Source: Blastomyces gilchristii SLH14081 (Eukaryota; Ascomycota; Eurotiomycetes; Onygenales; Ajellomycetaceae). From it: a stretch of DNA of 64,000 nt. The translations under genes were made by a program, and so were the position numbers. Where the stretch lies: contig NW_003101673.1 in NCBI RefSeq assembly GCF_000003855.2, positions 1,819,695 through 1,883,694 on the forward strand, given 5' to 3'. Every line of letters begins with the position of its first letter. Position 1 is the first letter of the stretch. The notes below the pieces were generated by a model that worked only from the letters and a program-made list of their open reading frames with translations, searched no databases and had not been told where the DNA came from. Positions 35,101-45,255 of this stretch are shown one piece after another.

Positions 35101-35818
35101 CCAGCAATCTGCACCAAACAGCTCCGCTCGCCCAGCATCACCACAAAAGTTGCAGTCCAATCCTCCCGACCACCCTCCACCCCTCCCCGAAGTCGATGAG
35201 TTAGGTTACCCCAGTGCACCCGCGCCCACAGGGCCGATCACCACCTACTCCTTCCGAAACTTCTTCTCGTCGATTAACTTCTTGCACATAATGCAAAAGA
35301 TCACCCGGGACAAAGCTCACAGGTGCCTGCTACTCGTCCAGTACAAATCCAGCAACATCCTACGGAAGGGGATCAAAGTTCCCGATCCACGTCTTCGCCT
35401 TTACACGCTCAAGCTGGTGAAGTCGCAAGTCCCTTACTGCGGGCGGAAATGGCGCCAGAGCCACATGCGCGTCATCACGGCCATTTATCTATATTGCCGT
35501 CCGGAGCTGCGCGACGACTGGCTGGCTGGAAGTGATGTGGATGCCGAGGTTGAAGAGTCATTGCCCATGGAGCAAACGCTGCGCGGCCTCACGCACTGGT
35601 GGCACCTGCGCAAGTATAAAGATACAATGGCATTTGAAGACGGGAACACATTAATGGATGAAGAGCGAGATTTCTTCGTGCGAGAGCTCGAGAACATGGG
35701 GTGGGGGATGACCGGGGATGAGATGCTGAATGCGGCTAGTGAAGAAGGGGAGCCGATTCCGGGGCTGAATGGGGCTGAATGGGGAGATCCCGGGGCGATG
35801 CAACCGGAGAACTGGTGA
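32136..35818 (+). CDS. STRIPAK component, STRIP1/2-Far11 homologue (HAM-2/PRO22 type)
   Basis: Eight exons fit in phase: 32136-32998, 33071-33246, 33311-33399, 33453-34301, 34360-34481, 34547-34725, 34789-34918 and 34978-35818, giving 1082 aa. An N1221-like N-terminal region (AYAFEYADCQPFPKEVDEWFQYNE, then WxxFYQNR) precedes Pro/Ser-rich linkers. A DUF3402-like C-terminal half carries SHILKFEYMTQLLLDSNYLP, LPLILKMFIHQEIDR, NFFSSINFLHIMQKITR and LKLVKSQVPYCGRKWRQSHMRVITAIYLYCRPEL. Family members scaffold the striatin-interacting phosphatase and kinase complex at the nuclear envelope and are needed for hyphal fusion and fruiting-body development in Neurospora and Sordaria. The first intron is the least certain: the donor at 32999 was chosen for phase, with a TACTAAT branch site near 33,053. 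Confidence 0.9.
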
Positions 35819-36256
35819 ATAAGAAAACAGCTGCCTCTTTTTTCTTTTTTCGTCCTTTTTTCCCTTATTAGACGCCTAGGCTATGCTTGTCTATACATGA
35901 TTCCGTTTCGTGTTGTGATATTCGCGCGTTCAGTCCTTCTTTCATTTCATTGGACGGATTATGAATTATGGAAAAGGAATAGTATTTTTAGAGGCTGCAG
36001 CTTTCTTTCGTTCCTTGGTTGCTGTTTTATCTTTCATAACTTGCTTTCTCGTCTTCTTTTGTGCTTATTTCGCACGTTTGACTGATGGTCAGTTTGAATT
36101 TGATATCCAAGATGCTGAGAGGCTTGTTGCTGCTGCAGTTACTTCCAAAGGAGATGTATCACTCACTGCCTTTTCTTAGTCTCAACTTAATCTTACAGTT
36201 GTCAGAGAGGTATGTAGTTAAGCTCTAGTACCAACAAAACCCCGCAGCTCCCCGCA
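35819..36256. other. Region between convergent STRIP and Ldh_2 genes
   Basis: About 440 bases with T-rich runs, expected to be the two 3' UTRs. No gene seen. Confidence 0.5.
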
Positions 36257-37333
36257 TCATATCCTATCTAAATGAGCAACTTCGGCCTCATCCGCTTCAT
36301 AATTCAACGCTTCGATTTCTGCATGCACATATGGGATCCCCTCTTCCCCCCTCCTCTGCGCAGTTAACAGCTCAATTTCACCCGGATAGTAAATCCTATC
36401 GACCCCTTCCATCTTCTCCCCGCCAACTACCCTCTGGTACAAGTAATCCATCCGCGCTTTGAACTCCTCCAAATCCATAAACAAGTCAGGTTTAATAGCC
36501 ACAATGAAATGGCCCACATTAGCCTCTTTCGACGGATCATATGGGCCCGTAACATGTCCGGCAAACGACGAGCCGGACAAAACCCCAGAAAACACATCCA
36601 TCATTATCGCTAGTGCCGATCCCTTCGGCCCACCCATCGGCAACATCACCCCCTTCAACGCTGCAGCAGGGTCCGTGGTCGGCGCACCATTTCCATCCAA
36701 CGCCCAGCCCTCCGGAATCTGCTCTCCCCGCCTATGGGCTTTATAGATTTTGCCTCTGGCAGCAATCGAGGGGGCCATGTCAAGGATGAACGGTACCCCA
36801 GATTTACCGCCGGGTGCCCCACATGCAATCGGCGAGACACCCATTAGTTTCTCCCTGCCGCCCCACGCAGGCAGTGCTGGGGACGAATTCGTAAAGACCA
36901 GACTCATCATCTCCGCATCCACTGCCTGCCGGACAAACGAGGCTGACATGCCAAAGTGGTTCGAGTGCCTGACAGAGACCATGCCAATACCGTACTCTTT
37001 CGCCATGCCAATGGCATGGTCCATGGCGGTGTGTGCAGCGACGAAGCCAAAGCCGTTATGCCCATCTACTAGGGCGACGACTGGGGTTATCTGCTGCACG
37101 GAGGGGAGGGCGGCGGGGTCCAGAACACCCTGGCGGATTCGGGTTAGGTAGGAAGGGATGCGGTTTATGCCGTGGCTGTCGACGCCGCGTAGATCGGCTT
37201 CGACGAGGCATTTGGCGACTATGGCGGCGTTTTTGGGAGGGACGGCGTGTTTTTCAAGGAGGGTCCGGACGAAGGTCTCCGCAATGGATGGCGCAACTAG
37301 GATGGTTTGAGGTGAGGGTTGGGGAACCTCCAT
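36257..37333 (-). CDS. Malate/L-lactate/ureidoglycolate dehydrogenase family oxidoreductase (Ldh_2)
   Basis: A single-exon 358-aa protein covering the whole Ldh_2 family. Recognisable parts are AADLRGVDSHGI-like EADLRGVDSHGINRIPSYL near residue 46, VRHSNHFGMSASF (the His-rich active-site and NAD-binding segment), FTNSSPALPAWGG, and PMGGPKGSALAIMMDVFSGVLSG. The family reduces or oxidises 2-hydroxy acids with NAD(P) and is unrelated to classical Rossmann-fold lactate or malate dehydrogenases. The substrate cannot be told from sequence. The lack of introns, in contrast to several multi-exon neighbours, and the mostly bacterial spread of the family allow for an old transfer, but I see no compositional break. 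It is divergent from the adjacent amidase locus. Confidence 0.9.
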   Translation of the reverse strand: MEVPQPSPQTILVAPSIAETFVRTLLEKHAVPPKNAAIVAKCLVEADLRGVDSHGINRIPSYLTRIRQGVLDPAALPSVQQITPVVALVDGHNGFGFVAAHTAMDHAIGMAKEYGIGMVSVRHSNHFGMSASFVRQAVDAEMMSLVFTNSSPALPAWGGREKLMGVSPIACGAPGGKSGVPFILDMAPSIAARGKIYKAHRRGEQIPEGWALDGNGAPTTDPAAALKGVMLPMGGPKGSALAIMMDVFSGVLSGSSFAGHVTGPYDPSKEANVGHFIVAIKPDLFMDLEEFKARMDYLYQRVVGGEKMEGVDRIYYPGEIELLTAQRRGEEGIPYVHAEIEALNYEADEAEVAHLDRI

Positions 37334-38170
37334 CCTGAGTCCTTTTTGTTATAGCTAAATTGAAATGGATATAGACATTAGTTTTAAAAATCAATTTTCT
37401 ATCCCCCTATCCAAGTATTTCCTCCCGGTTCACGAGTGGTTATGACCTGCCCTCAGGTCAGCTCAAATCCGCCGTTGCTATTTTCGCCTAAAGATCCAAC
37501 CAGCCAGTGAGCTGGTGGCTAGAAACGAATATCCGTCTATACATACATTGAGGAAATAATAGTGCAATCAGCAGTCGAATGTCTGGAGAGTACGGAATCG
37601 TAGATACTCATCGTCGGCCATCGGCAATCGTTCCGTCCATCGACGTCAACATATTGCTGGATTAGGGCGGGGCTAACGGCTAAATACGCCAATGCCGAAC
37701 GCGGGGAAACGAGAGCCGAAGCTGGCAAGTACAACGGTAGAGACTTATCAGATCAGAGGCAATACTCATTTTATGGGGAATTCACAGCAAATGCATGGCG
37801 GATATAGGATAAATATTTGTGTTCATGAGTTTTTAGAAGCTATTTGTAGTTGATTGGCTTCATCAGCGTTTTTGACTTTCAAGCGGAAACATATAGAGCA
37901 ATCTAACCTGTTCCGCAGCAAGGTTTATTTATTGTACACATCTCATGCGCTAAAAGTGTCCGGGTATTTATAGTTCTACTTCTTCCCCAATGTCCATCTG
38001 TCTGCTTTCGTTATTGGCTTTTACCTCTTATCTTTGGCGACTTCAGCAGGTTTATACATATTTTTTTCCATTTTAATTTTATCGTGTACGGTGTTGTAGT
38101 ATGAAAGCATAACCCCTAGATATATATACGTCAATTCTTCCCCAAGATAAAAACCTGCAAGTTAGTCAAC
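37334..38170. other. Divergent upstream region of the Ldh_2 gene and amidase locus
   Basis: About 840 bases without a recognisable gene. A TATA-like atatatatac lies near 38,120, about 50 bases before the amidase start. Confidence 0.5.
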
Positions 38171-40316
38171 ATGGTGCATTGGAAAGAAATCGTTCGGGAG
38201 AAGCGCCGTAGCCAAGCAGAATCCATCCCTCCCGCGTGGCGATTACAGTCTATTGCCGAGGATTTCGTCAATTCCATAGACGTGATCGAATCGTGTGGCA
38301 TCCTCTCGAGCGAGGAGCTGCAAATCACGAAGATCACCGATGCAGTCTCACTGTTGCACCAGATAGCAACTGGATCGCTGTCTAGCTTCGAGGTGACGAC
38401 AGCTTTCTGTAAACGGGCTGCCATTGCGCATCAGTTGATCAACTGCTGTACAGAGATGTTTTTCGAACGTGCTTTGGAGCGAGCGAGGGAACTTGATGGG
38501 TATTTGGCGAGGACGGGGAATGTCGTTGGGCCGTTGCATGGATTGCCGATCTCGATCAAGGATGGCTTTGATATTGAGGGGATAGATACCACGGTTGGTA
38601 AGGCATCCCTTTGAAATACCACACCTATGTATTCTGCTCGATGTTCAAGGGGTGGAGTGGAAGGTATATATCATGTTACGTACTGACATAAAACATCTAT
38701 CCAGGGTGGGCTGGGTTGATCGGAAAACCGGCAAAGAAATCCGGGAGCGTTGTTAGACTACTGCTTTCTTTGGGAGCAGTGCTCTATGTTAAAACGAATA
38801 TACCACAGTCACTTATGGTAGGTTTTCCTTTATTGAGAAACTCGTGTCAATGTGATCCTGACATCTGCCGTGATAGATGTCGGATTCGTATAACCATGTA
38901 TTCGGTCAATCCGTCAACGCCTTCAATAAACACCTCATCTCAGGGGGCAGCTCGGGGGGTGAGGGTGCTTTGGTTGGGGCTCAGGGCAGTATCCTTGGTG
39001 TCGGGACCGATATAGGGGGTTCAATTCGAATTCCCGCTGCGTTACAAGGGCTGTACGGGTTGCTCCCGTGCGTCGGACGCATTCCATGGGAAAAATCATC
39101 GTGTGTATTCTTACCTTTTTATCAGCGAGGAACATTCTCCGGCTTGTGTTTTAACCAATCTTGAATTTTAGGATGACGCAAATTTATATCGTACCGCCAG
39201 TAGCTGGCCCTATCAGCTATACCCTGGAAAACGTCGAAATGTTCATGAAAGCTGTAGTGTCTTCTCGCCCGTGGGAAACCGACCCAAGAGCATTACCCAT
39301 CCATGGCGAGAGGAACTCACCAAGCCGCCCGCCAGACCGTTAAGGATAGCCTTCATTTTCGACGATGGGTTTGTGAAACCACAGCCTCCGATAACCCGAG
39401 CGCTGCGTGAAACCGCGGCTAAATTCAAAGCAGCAGGCCATGAAGGTAGAGTTTGGCAGATCGCCTCCAACCATCGGGTGTGAATAGCCATTAACTGTTG
39501 GTAGTAATCGAGTGGGACGCTTCTTCGCACGATGAGGGTATCAATATATGGCTGAAAGCCGTAATGGCCGATGGTGGAGAAGAATGCCGAAACATGTGTA
39601 CGTTGGCTAACGAGCCCCTAATCCAGGGTATGCTTGTTGGCGAAGAGCGGGATAAGCTAAACATCTAGCAACGGCAGCAAGTATGTACATCCAAACTCCA
39701 TTTCTACCCATGGTCAATTCAATAATACCACTATTTTTATTTTTATTATTATTATTATTATTATTTCTTGCTGCTGTGCCGGTTCCGAACCACTTCTCGA
39801 AGAAGCTAACCCAAGCCACAGCTCGATGTGCAGAAAATCGCCTATAGGGAAGCGTACCTTGCCCACTGGAACAGAACTGGTATCGACGCACTGATAATGC
39901 CAGTTATGGCCTGGGTCAATTTTAAACCGCGCACTTGGGTTGAAAGTAAGCAGTTGCTCGGCTACAGCGCCCTTTGGAACTTGCTCGATTACGCAGCCCT
40001 GACGGTTCCCATTACCAAGGTTGATCCTGTCATCGACGCACCGGATAGTGAGTGGATTGGGTACAAGGCTCGGAATGAATCGGATGCTTTTAATCATAAG
40101 CAATGTGAGTTTTCCTATATATGTATTTTTCCGCTGGTGTATTTCGGATCTATATCCTTGGATATACATGTTTGTGTGTGTATCGTTATCGCTGACTAGG
40201 TGATTATAGACAACGTAAATTTGGTTAAAGGAATGCCAGTTTCGCTGCAGGTCGTGACGGGGAGACACGGAGAAGAGAAAGCGATTTCGATTGCCAAAGT
40301 TATGGAGAACTTGTGA
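38171..40316 (+). pseudogene. Amidase-signature hydrolase (AmdS/fungal general amidase type), disrupted
   Basis: Seven exons can be traced: 38171-38597, 38705-38817, 38877-39100, 39172-39445, 39505-39680, 39822-40104 and 40210-40316. Amidase-signature features are intact: the Lys in [26 protein letters not shown], and the nucleophile region [15 protein letters not shown], with the usual C-terminal GMPVSLQVV. Two lesions break it. In exon 4 one base is missing near 39,297-39,305 (ccc atc catgg where the frame needs one more base before the WREEL codons). In exon 5 an in-frame TAG lies at 39666-39668, between KLNI and QRQQ. All splice sites still look usable, which points to recent loss, or to sequencing error for one of the two. 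An intact gene would hydrolyse small amides for nitrogen or carbon. Confidence 0.8.
39737..39766 (+). repeat. (TTA)n microsatellite in an amidase intron
   Basis: TTTTTA followed by repeated ATT units in the intron between exons 5 and 6 of the amidase locus. Confidence 0.75.
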
Positions 40317-41758
40317 AATAGAAAGTGTTAGACGTTGTAGATTTATGTCAGAAGGATGCCCTCGAAGTGTAGATTTTGTGACCATTTCATTCACGCATGG
40401 GGAGTGGTTCCAGAAGTGTCAATTACTGCAAGACGTCAAGTGGGTTCATAGAACTTTAGAGTCGATATGGTTTTCTAGCTTGGATAGTTGGTAGTGAACA
40501 CATGTATAATTCAATGGAATCAACATACAAAAGGATGAGGAAGTCATTCACGGGGGAAGGAAGGGCGAAGGAATGAGAGTGAGCATGGTAACGATATCCG
40601 ATAGAGGCATCGTGGAGAGTAATAGGGAATAGAAATGAAATGAGAACTCTATAGATATGGGTAAAAGGGAATCAGTTCTTCTCCGCACTGCCGGCGCACT
40701 TCCGATGAATCAATATGCTATGCCGTACAAGAAGTTCCGCCGATGCCGCGAACCGGCGGCAAGATTCACAGTAGAAACGGATTTTTTCGATATGCTCTTC
40801 GAAACACAGCGCTGACTTTTAACCCGACCCGTTCGGGGCATATTCCGTAGTCGGTTCAAGGTGGTGCTAACTAGTAACAGTAACGGTATCTCGATACGTA
40901 CTTCTGGAATTAGTTATGGATGATACCCTTCGTTTGGCAACGTTGAGCATCGCGATTCTGTAATGAGGATTCGAATATCCGCGATATAGGGACGTTGAGA
41001 AACTCTGGCAACACTTTCCAGCAGAGCAAGAAGTGCACAAACAAATAAAATACAAGCTTGCAGGCTTGTTACTATAACGTGTAGCGGGATCAATCACATA
41101 TATGGGCCAAAATGAGACAACTATTAGGCCGAGAGGGATATTGCTCTCTTAAGAGATTCAGAGAGAGCGTGTGTGAAATAACAACAGGACCATGCAATTA
41201 ATAAAGAAGAGCGCAAAGGGGGCATACAGAAATCAAAGTTCTGAGTAGATGTGGCTTGTCATCTCAGAGAGCTTCTCAATTATATGAGCAGCTGGAACTG
41301 CGCTCCTCCTGACTTCAGAAGTGAAGATCAAATGAAAGCAAACAGAAAGAGTGTTTGGAACACAATTATGGATTTCGTGATGCCCTGCGACATGATCAAC
41401 AGGTGATTCCTTTTACTCTTGTTAATATACGGAGTAATAGTAATGTAGTAGTTACATATACGCGTAGCGTAGTATAGCGAAGAATAAGAATAAACGAACA
41501 AGTTGAAGAGAGAAAGATAAGATAGATAAGATAAGATAAGATAAGGTTTGCGAGGCCAAGCAAGTTGGGTTGGCAACACAGCCACGTGATCTTTCTTGGC
41601 CGAATATTTTTTCTTAACAAAAAAAAAATAAAAATGAATTCAGACCAAACAAAAACGCAGTGCTGATGAGATAAAAAATATAGTAGTCAACATCGGACTC
41701 TTTTAACACACTCTTATCAGACGCTTAGAGGAGGGCGTGTGAAATCCCATTTGGGAAT
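40317..41758. other. Intergenic region between the amidase locus and MAK16
   Basis: About 1.4 kb with no recognisable gene. It holds a GATAA microsatellite at about 41,516-41,545 and an A-rich run near 41,618. Antisense ORFs of 63-85 codons have no family signal. Confidence 0.5.
41516..41545. repeat. (AGATA/GATAA)n microsatellite
   Basis: Repeated agata/ataag units. GATA is also the core of nitrogen-regulator sites, but the regular tandem form argues for a simple repeat. Confidence 0.75.
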
Positions 41759-42821
41759 ATGTCTTCAGACGAAATCGTTTGGCAGGTTATAAACCAACAA
41801 TTTTGCTCCTACAAACTTAAGTATGTTCCAATGCATCATCACCTGGCCATGGTTCCCGCTGCCCTATATGAAGGACTATACCTAACTTTTATCATTCTGC
41901 AGGACTACGAAAGGCCAGAATTTCTGCCGGAATGAATATAACGTGACCGGCCTCTGCAATCGACAATCATGTCCGCTCGCAAACTCCCGATATGCCACGG
42001 TCCGCTCCGACCCAGCAACGGGCGCGATGTACCTGTACATGAAGACAGTTGAGCGATCGCACATGCCCAGCAAGTGGTGGGAACGGATACGATTATCATC
42101 AAACTATGCAAAAGCTCTCGAACAGCTCGATGAGCGCCTGATCTACTGGCCCAAATTTTTAATCCACAAGTGCAAACAGCGTCTTACTAGGCTGACGCAG
42201 GTGTCTATACGGACGAGAAAGCTTATTAAGGAAGAGGAAAGACTGGGAGAGAAATTGGTTGCGAAGCTGGCGCCTAAGATTCGGCGGAGAGAGGAGACTC
42301 GTGAACGCAAGGCGGAGGCTGCTGCGAAGGTGGAAAGGGCCATTGAGAGAGAGCTGATTGAGAGATTAAGGAGTGGTGCTTACGGCGATCGACCGCTGAA
42401 TGTGGAAGAGGGCGTCTGGAAGAAAGTCCTGCGTGGTCTGGAGAGGCAGGGAGAGGGCGAACGGGACGAGGACCTTGATGAAGGTATTGAAGAGGAGGAG
42501 GAAGAAGAGCAAGGTGTTGGCGAGGTCGAGTATGTTAGTGACATTGACGAGGAGGAGGACGATTTGGAAGACATGGAGGACTGGTTAGGTGACAGTGCAG
42601 AGGACGACGCGGAGGATGATGATGAGGATGGCGATGAGGATGACGATGAAAGTGAGGATGATAGTGAAGAAAGCAGTGAAGCAGATGAAACCCCGAAGAA
42701 GCCTGTATCTGGCGGCAAGCGGAAACGCGGCGTGGTTCCTCCCAAACCACGGAAGAAGGGTGGCCGGGTTGAGATCGAGTATGAGACGGAGGGGCCAGCG
42801 AAAGAGGGACTATTTGCTTGA
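41759..42821 (+). CDS. MAK16: Mak16, 60S ribosome biogenesis factor
   Basis: Two exons, 41759-41820 and 41903-42821, give 326 aa beginning MSSDEIVWQVINQQFCSYKL. The first ~115 residues are the highly conserved Mak16 core (FCRNEYNVTGLCNRQSCPLA, GAMYLYMKTVERSHMPSKWWE, IYWPKFLIHKCKQRLT), whose clustered Cys residues are known to bind an iron-sulfur cluster in the family. A basic helix (KIRRREETRERKAEAAAKV) follows, then a long acidic D/E region and a basic C-terminal nuclear-type patch (GGKRKRG, KPRKKGG). Mak16 acts in the nucleolus with Rpf1, Nsa1 and Rrp1 in early pre-60S particles. The short first exon is supported by the conserved start of the protein. Confidence 0.95.
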
Positions 42822-43680
42822 ATACAACTGCGATCACGGAGAAGCATTAGTTTAAGGCTATTATATTTTGTTTTTCTTTGGCTACATGGCGTTTAGGAAT
42901 GGTGAATAGTTTTCAGGTGCCGGATGATTTTCTTATATAGAAATGGCTCTGATATGTTGGACACCTTCAACATCAAGTTATCATCCTGTTCACTGGAGCC
43001 TTATGTGTATTTATATAGATACCTTTTAACTGTTTCAATGAATCTCATTATTTAATTACTATCAGCCCGGCACTGGACCTCCATGCTTCACAGGCCCCTT
43101 CTGGCGCACTCAAAAAAAAAAAACCATACCGGAAGCATGTAGAGTTATTAATAACCGAACAGATATTTTAATAATAAAGATTAGAATATTAAATAACTAG
43201 ATATAATTATGATTAAAAAATAAGTAAATTATTCTTATATTTAAAACTAAAAATAAGTTAACGAAGTGGCTGAGGTAAGGCTTGTATGGACATCACAGTA
43301 TCACGTGCTGCGGCGTTTGGCTTTCCAAACTCCGAAAGTCCAGCATCAAAAGTCGAACAGATCGCACAATTGCAACATCACTCAGGCCTCCCGCTATTCA
43401 GACGAGCCTCATATATCACTCGAATACGGCGTGCGGGCTAAAGTAGATGGCGACACACTTGGCGCTTTGCTGTACCTGGCACTGACGCCCTCCTATCTCC
43501 GTTAGGCTGCCTTAACCCCTCTCCCCGTTTCACCTTCAAAGCATCGACTCTCCTCCCCCACCACGCAACCTTCAACCTCTCCTCGACAAATCTGCAAGCA
43601 ATAGTAGGAGCACAATCAAAGCGGCGCAAAATAAAAGCACAAGGAACTCCTAATACCCATCCCAGTGGGGTAAACCAGCC
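42822..43680. other. Intergenic region between MAK16 and the Mso1-like gene
   Basis: About 860 bases, with an AT-rich patch at about 43,140-43,265 (repeated AATAA/TTAAATAA words) and an 11-base A run near 43,112. No gene seen. Confidence 0.5.
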
Positions 43681-44616
43681 ATGACGTCCTACTTCTCTTC
43701 GTTCAAATCCTCCTCCGCAATCTCCAACTTCAGCACCCGTTTCAATTCTCTTCGCCGTGCCATATCCTCCGGGGACGAGACTGACGACCCGGACTCCGAA
43801 GACTGCTCTCACATATCCAATGTCCTGCGAGCCTACTACACCGAAAAGGGCCGCAGGCTCCCTCCCTGGCTGCCCGCAGACCCCAAGTCCCCCGCCCCTC
43901 CAACCCCAACAGTCGCCGTCGCAACCCAAGCCTCCTTCCAGGGATATGGTGGAGCAGCGCCACCGGGAGGACCCGCGGCCGGCGGTCGCGGTGCTGGTGG
44001 CGGCCTAGGTGATCTATGGGGAGACCCGTCACCGGCCAGACCGCCGCCGCAACACCAAACCTCGAGTCTGCGACTAGGCCGCAACCCATCACACCAACCC
44101 GCCCCATCATCCTCGACGCATCTCATGCCTTCACCTTCGAATGCGCCCACCCGGCCAGCCACATCGGCCTCCAGCTCACGTACCGCGGGCTCGTATTTTG
44201 ATCGCCAGCAGTCGCGCACCCCTCCGCCTCCCACAGCCACAAGTGCCCGTCCGCTTCCCAGCCAGCGCGCGGGGTCCTACCAAACTTCCCAGGCTGCGGC
44301 CGCGCAGCAGCAGGGTAGACTGGGTACGGGAATCGAAAGGTCTACGTCCGGTGTGTCGGCCCAGGAGCGGCTCCGGGCAAGGCTGCATGGAGGTGCGGTG
44401 AGTTCATCACCTACCCGCACGCCGAGCCCTGGGTATGGTAGAAATGAGCCGAGTGGTGGCGGTGGACAGCCTTACACGGGGTCAAGCCGGCCGTGGGAAT
44501 CTGGAGATCGTCACGGTTCTTCGACTTACGGTAGTGGTGGGGGTGGAGGGGGTGGAGGAGGCATTGGGAACGGGCTTCAGGGAAGACGGCTTGGGCAGCA
44601 TCGAGGACCTCGATAA
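43681..44616 (+). CDS. Mso1-like exocytosis protein (Sec1-binding)
   Basis: A single-exon 311-aa protein. The N-terminal ~70 residues (FSTRFNSLRRAISS, DCSHISNVLRAYYTEKGRRLPPWLP) match the Sec1-binding region of Mso1, a small partner of the Sec1/SNARE complex in vesicle fusion at the plasma membrane. The rest is low-complexity Pro/Ser/Gly with a long Gly run near residue 285 and an SAQERLRARLHGG motif near residue 225. The repetitive tail is normal for filamentous-fungal members, which are longer than yeast Mso1. Assignment rests on the N-terminal block. Confidence 0.82.
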   Translation: MTSYFSSFKSSSAISNFSTRFNSLRRAISSGDETDDPDSEDCSHISNVLRAYYTEKGRRLPPWLPADPKSPAPPTPTVAVATQASFQGYGGAAPPGGPAAGGRGAGGGLGDLWGDPSPARPPPQHQTSSLRLGRNPSHQPAPSSSTHLMPSPSNAPTRPATSASSSRTAGSYFDRQQSRTPPPPTATSARPLPSQRAGSYQTSQAAAAQQQGRLGTGIERSTSGVSAQERLRARLHGGAVSSSPTRTPSPGYGRNEPSGGGGQPYTGSSRPWESGDRHGSSTYGSGGGGGGGGGIGNGLQGRRLGQHRGPR

Positions 44617-45255
44617 GGACACCTGTTCAGGTGTTGGGTTTTCAGTCCCTTCCGTCAGGATTATGTTTTTTATTCCCCTTTCCTATTGCTTAATATCCCT
44701 CCAGCTTCGGCGTTTAGTGGACAATTTGCGTCTCTTTTTTACCCCTTTATATAGCATTTGGTGACTTTTCGATGTTATGGCCCTGTGCTGTCCCGTTTTT
44801 CTTCCTCAGTTTGGTGCTGTGACTCTATGCGGGTTCTGGATGGTTTTTTGCTGGCGTGATGATTCTTTGTGGTATTTGCCCTCTCCGGTCTATTTTCTGT
44901 ACATAAATAGGGATCCTGGAGTGGATATCGAACATAACTTGTCCAATATTATTGAGATAAAATCAAGGAGTACGAAGATCTACAATACCTTGTGTGGTAT
45001 TCAAAATTGAAAATGCGGGTATGCTACGTGGAACACGGCTCAAAAACACGCACACGGTTGGTTATATAGGGATATGGAGAGAAAAAAAAAATGCGTTAAA
45101 AGTCAACAATTCTAGCCATTCCGTACGCCCGACCCAAAAGAGCAAAAACAAGTTATACAAAAAGAAATTTCGTCACATAAAAGACACCAGGGGGGACAAT
45201 GACAACGTAAAAATGAATAAACCAAGACAAAAATTCGTAAAGGCACATCCCAATA
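44617..45255. other. Region between convergent Mso1-like and P4-ATPase genes
   Basis: About 640 bases, presumably the two 3' UTRs. Short ORFs here look random. Confidence 0.5.
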
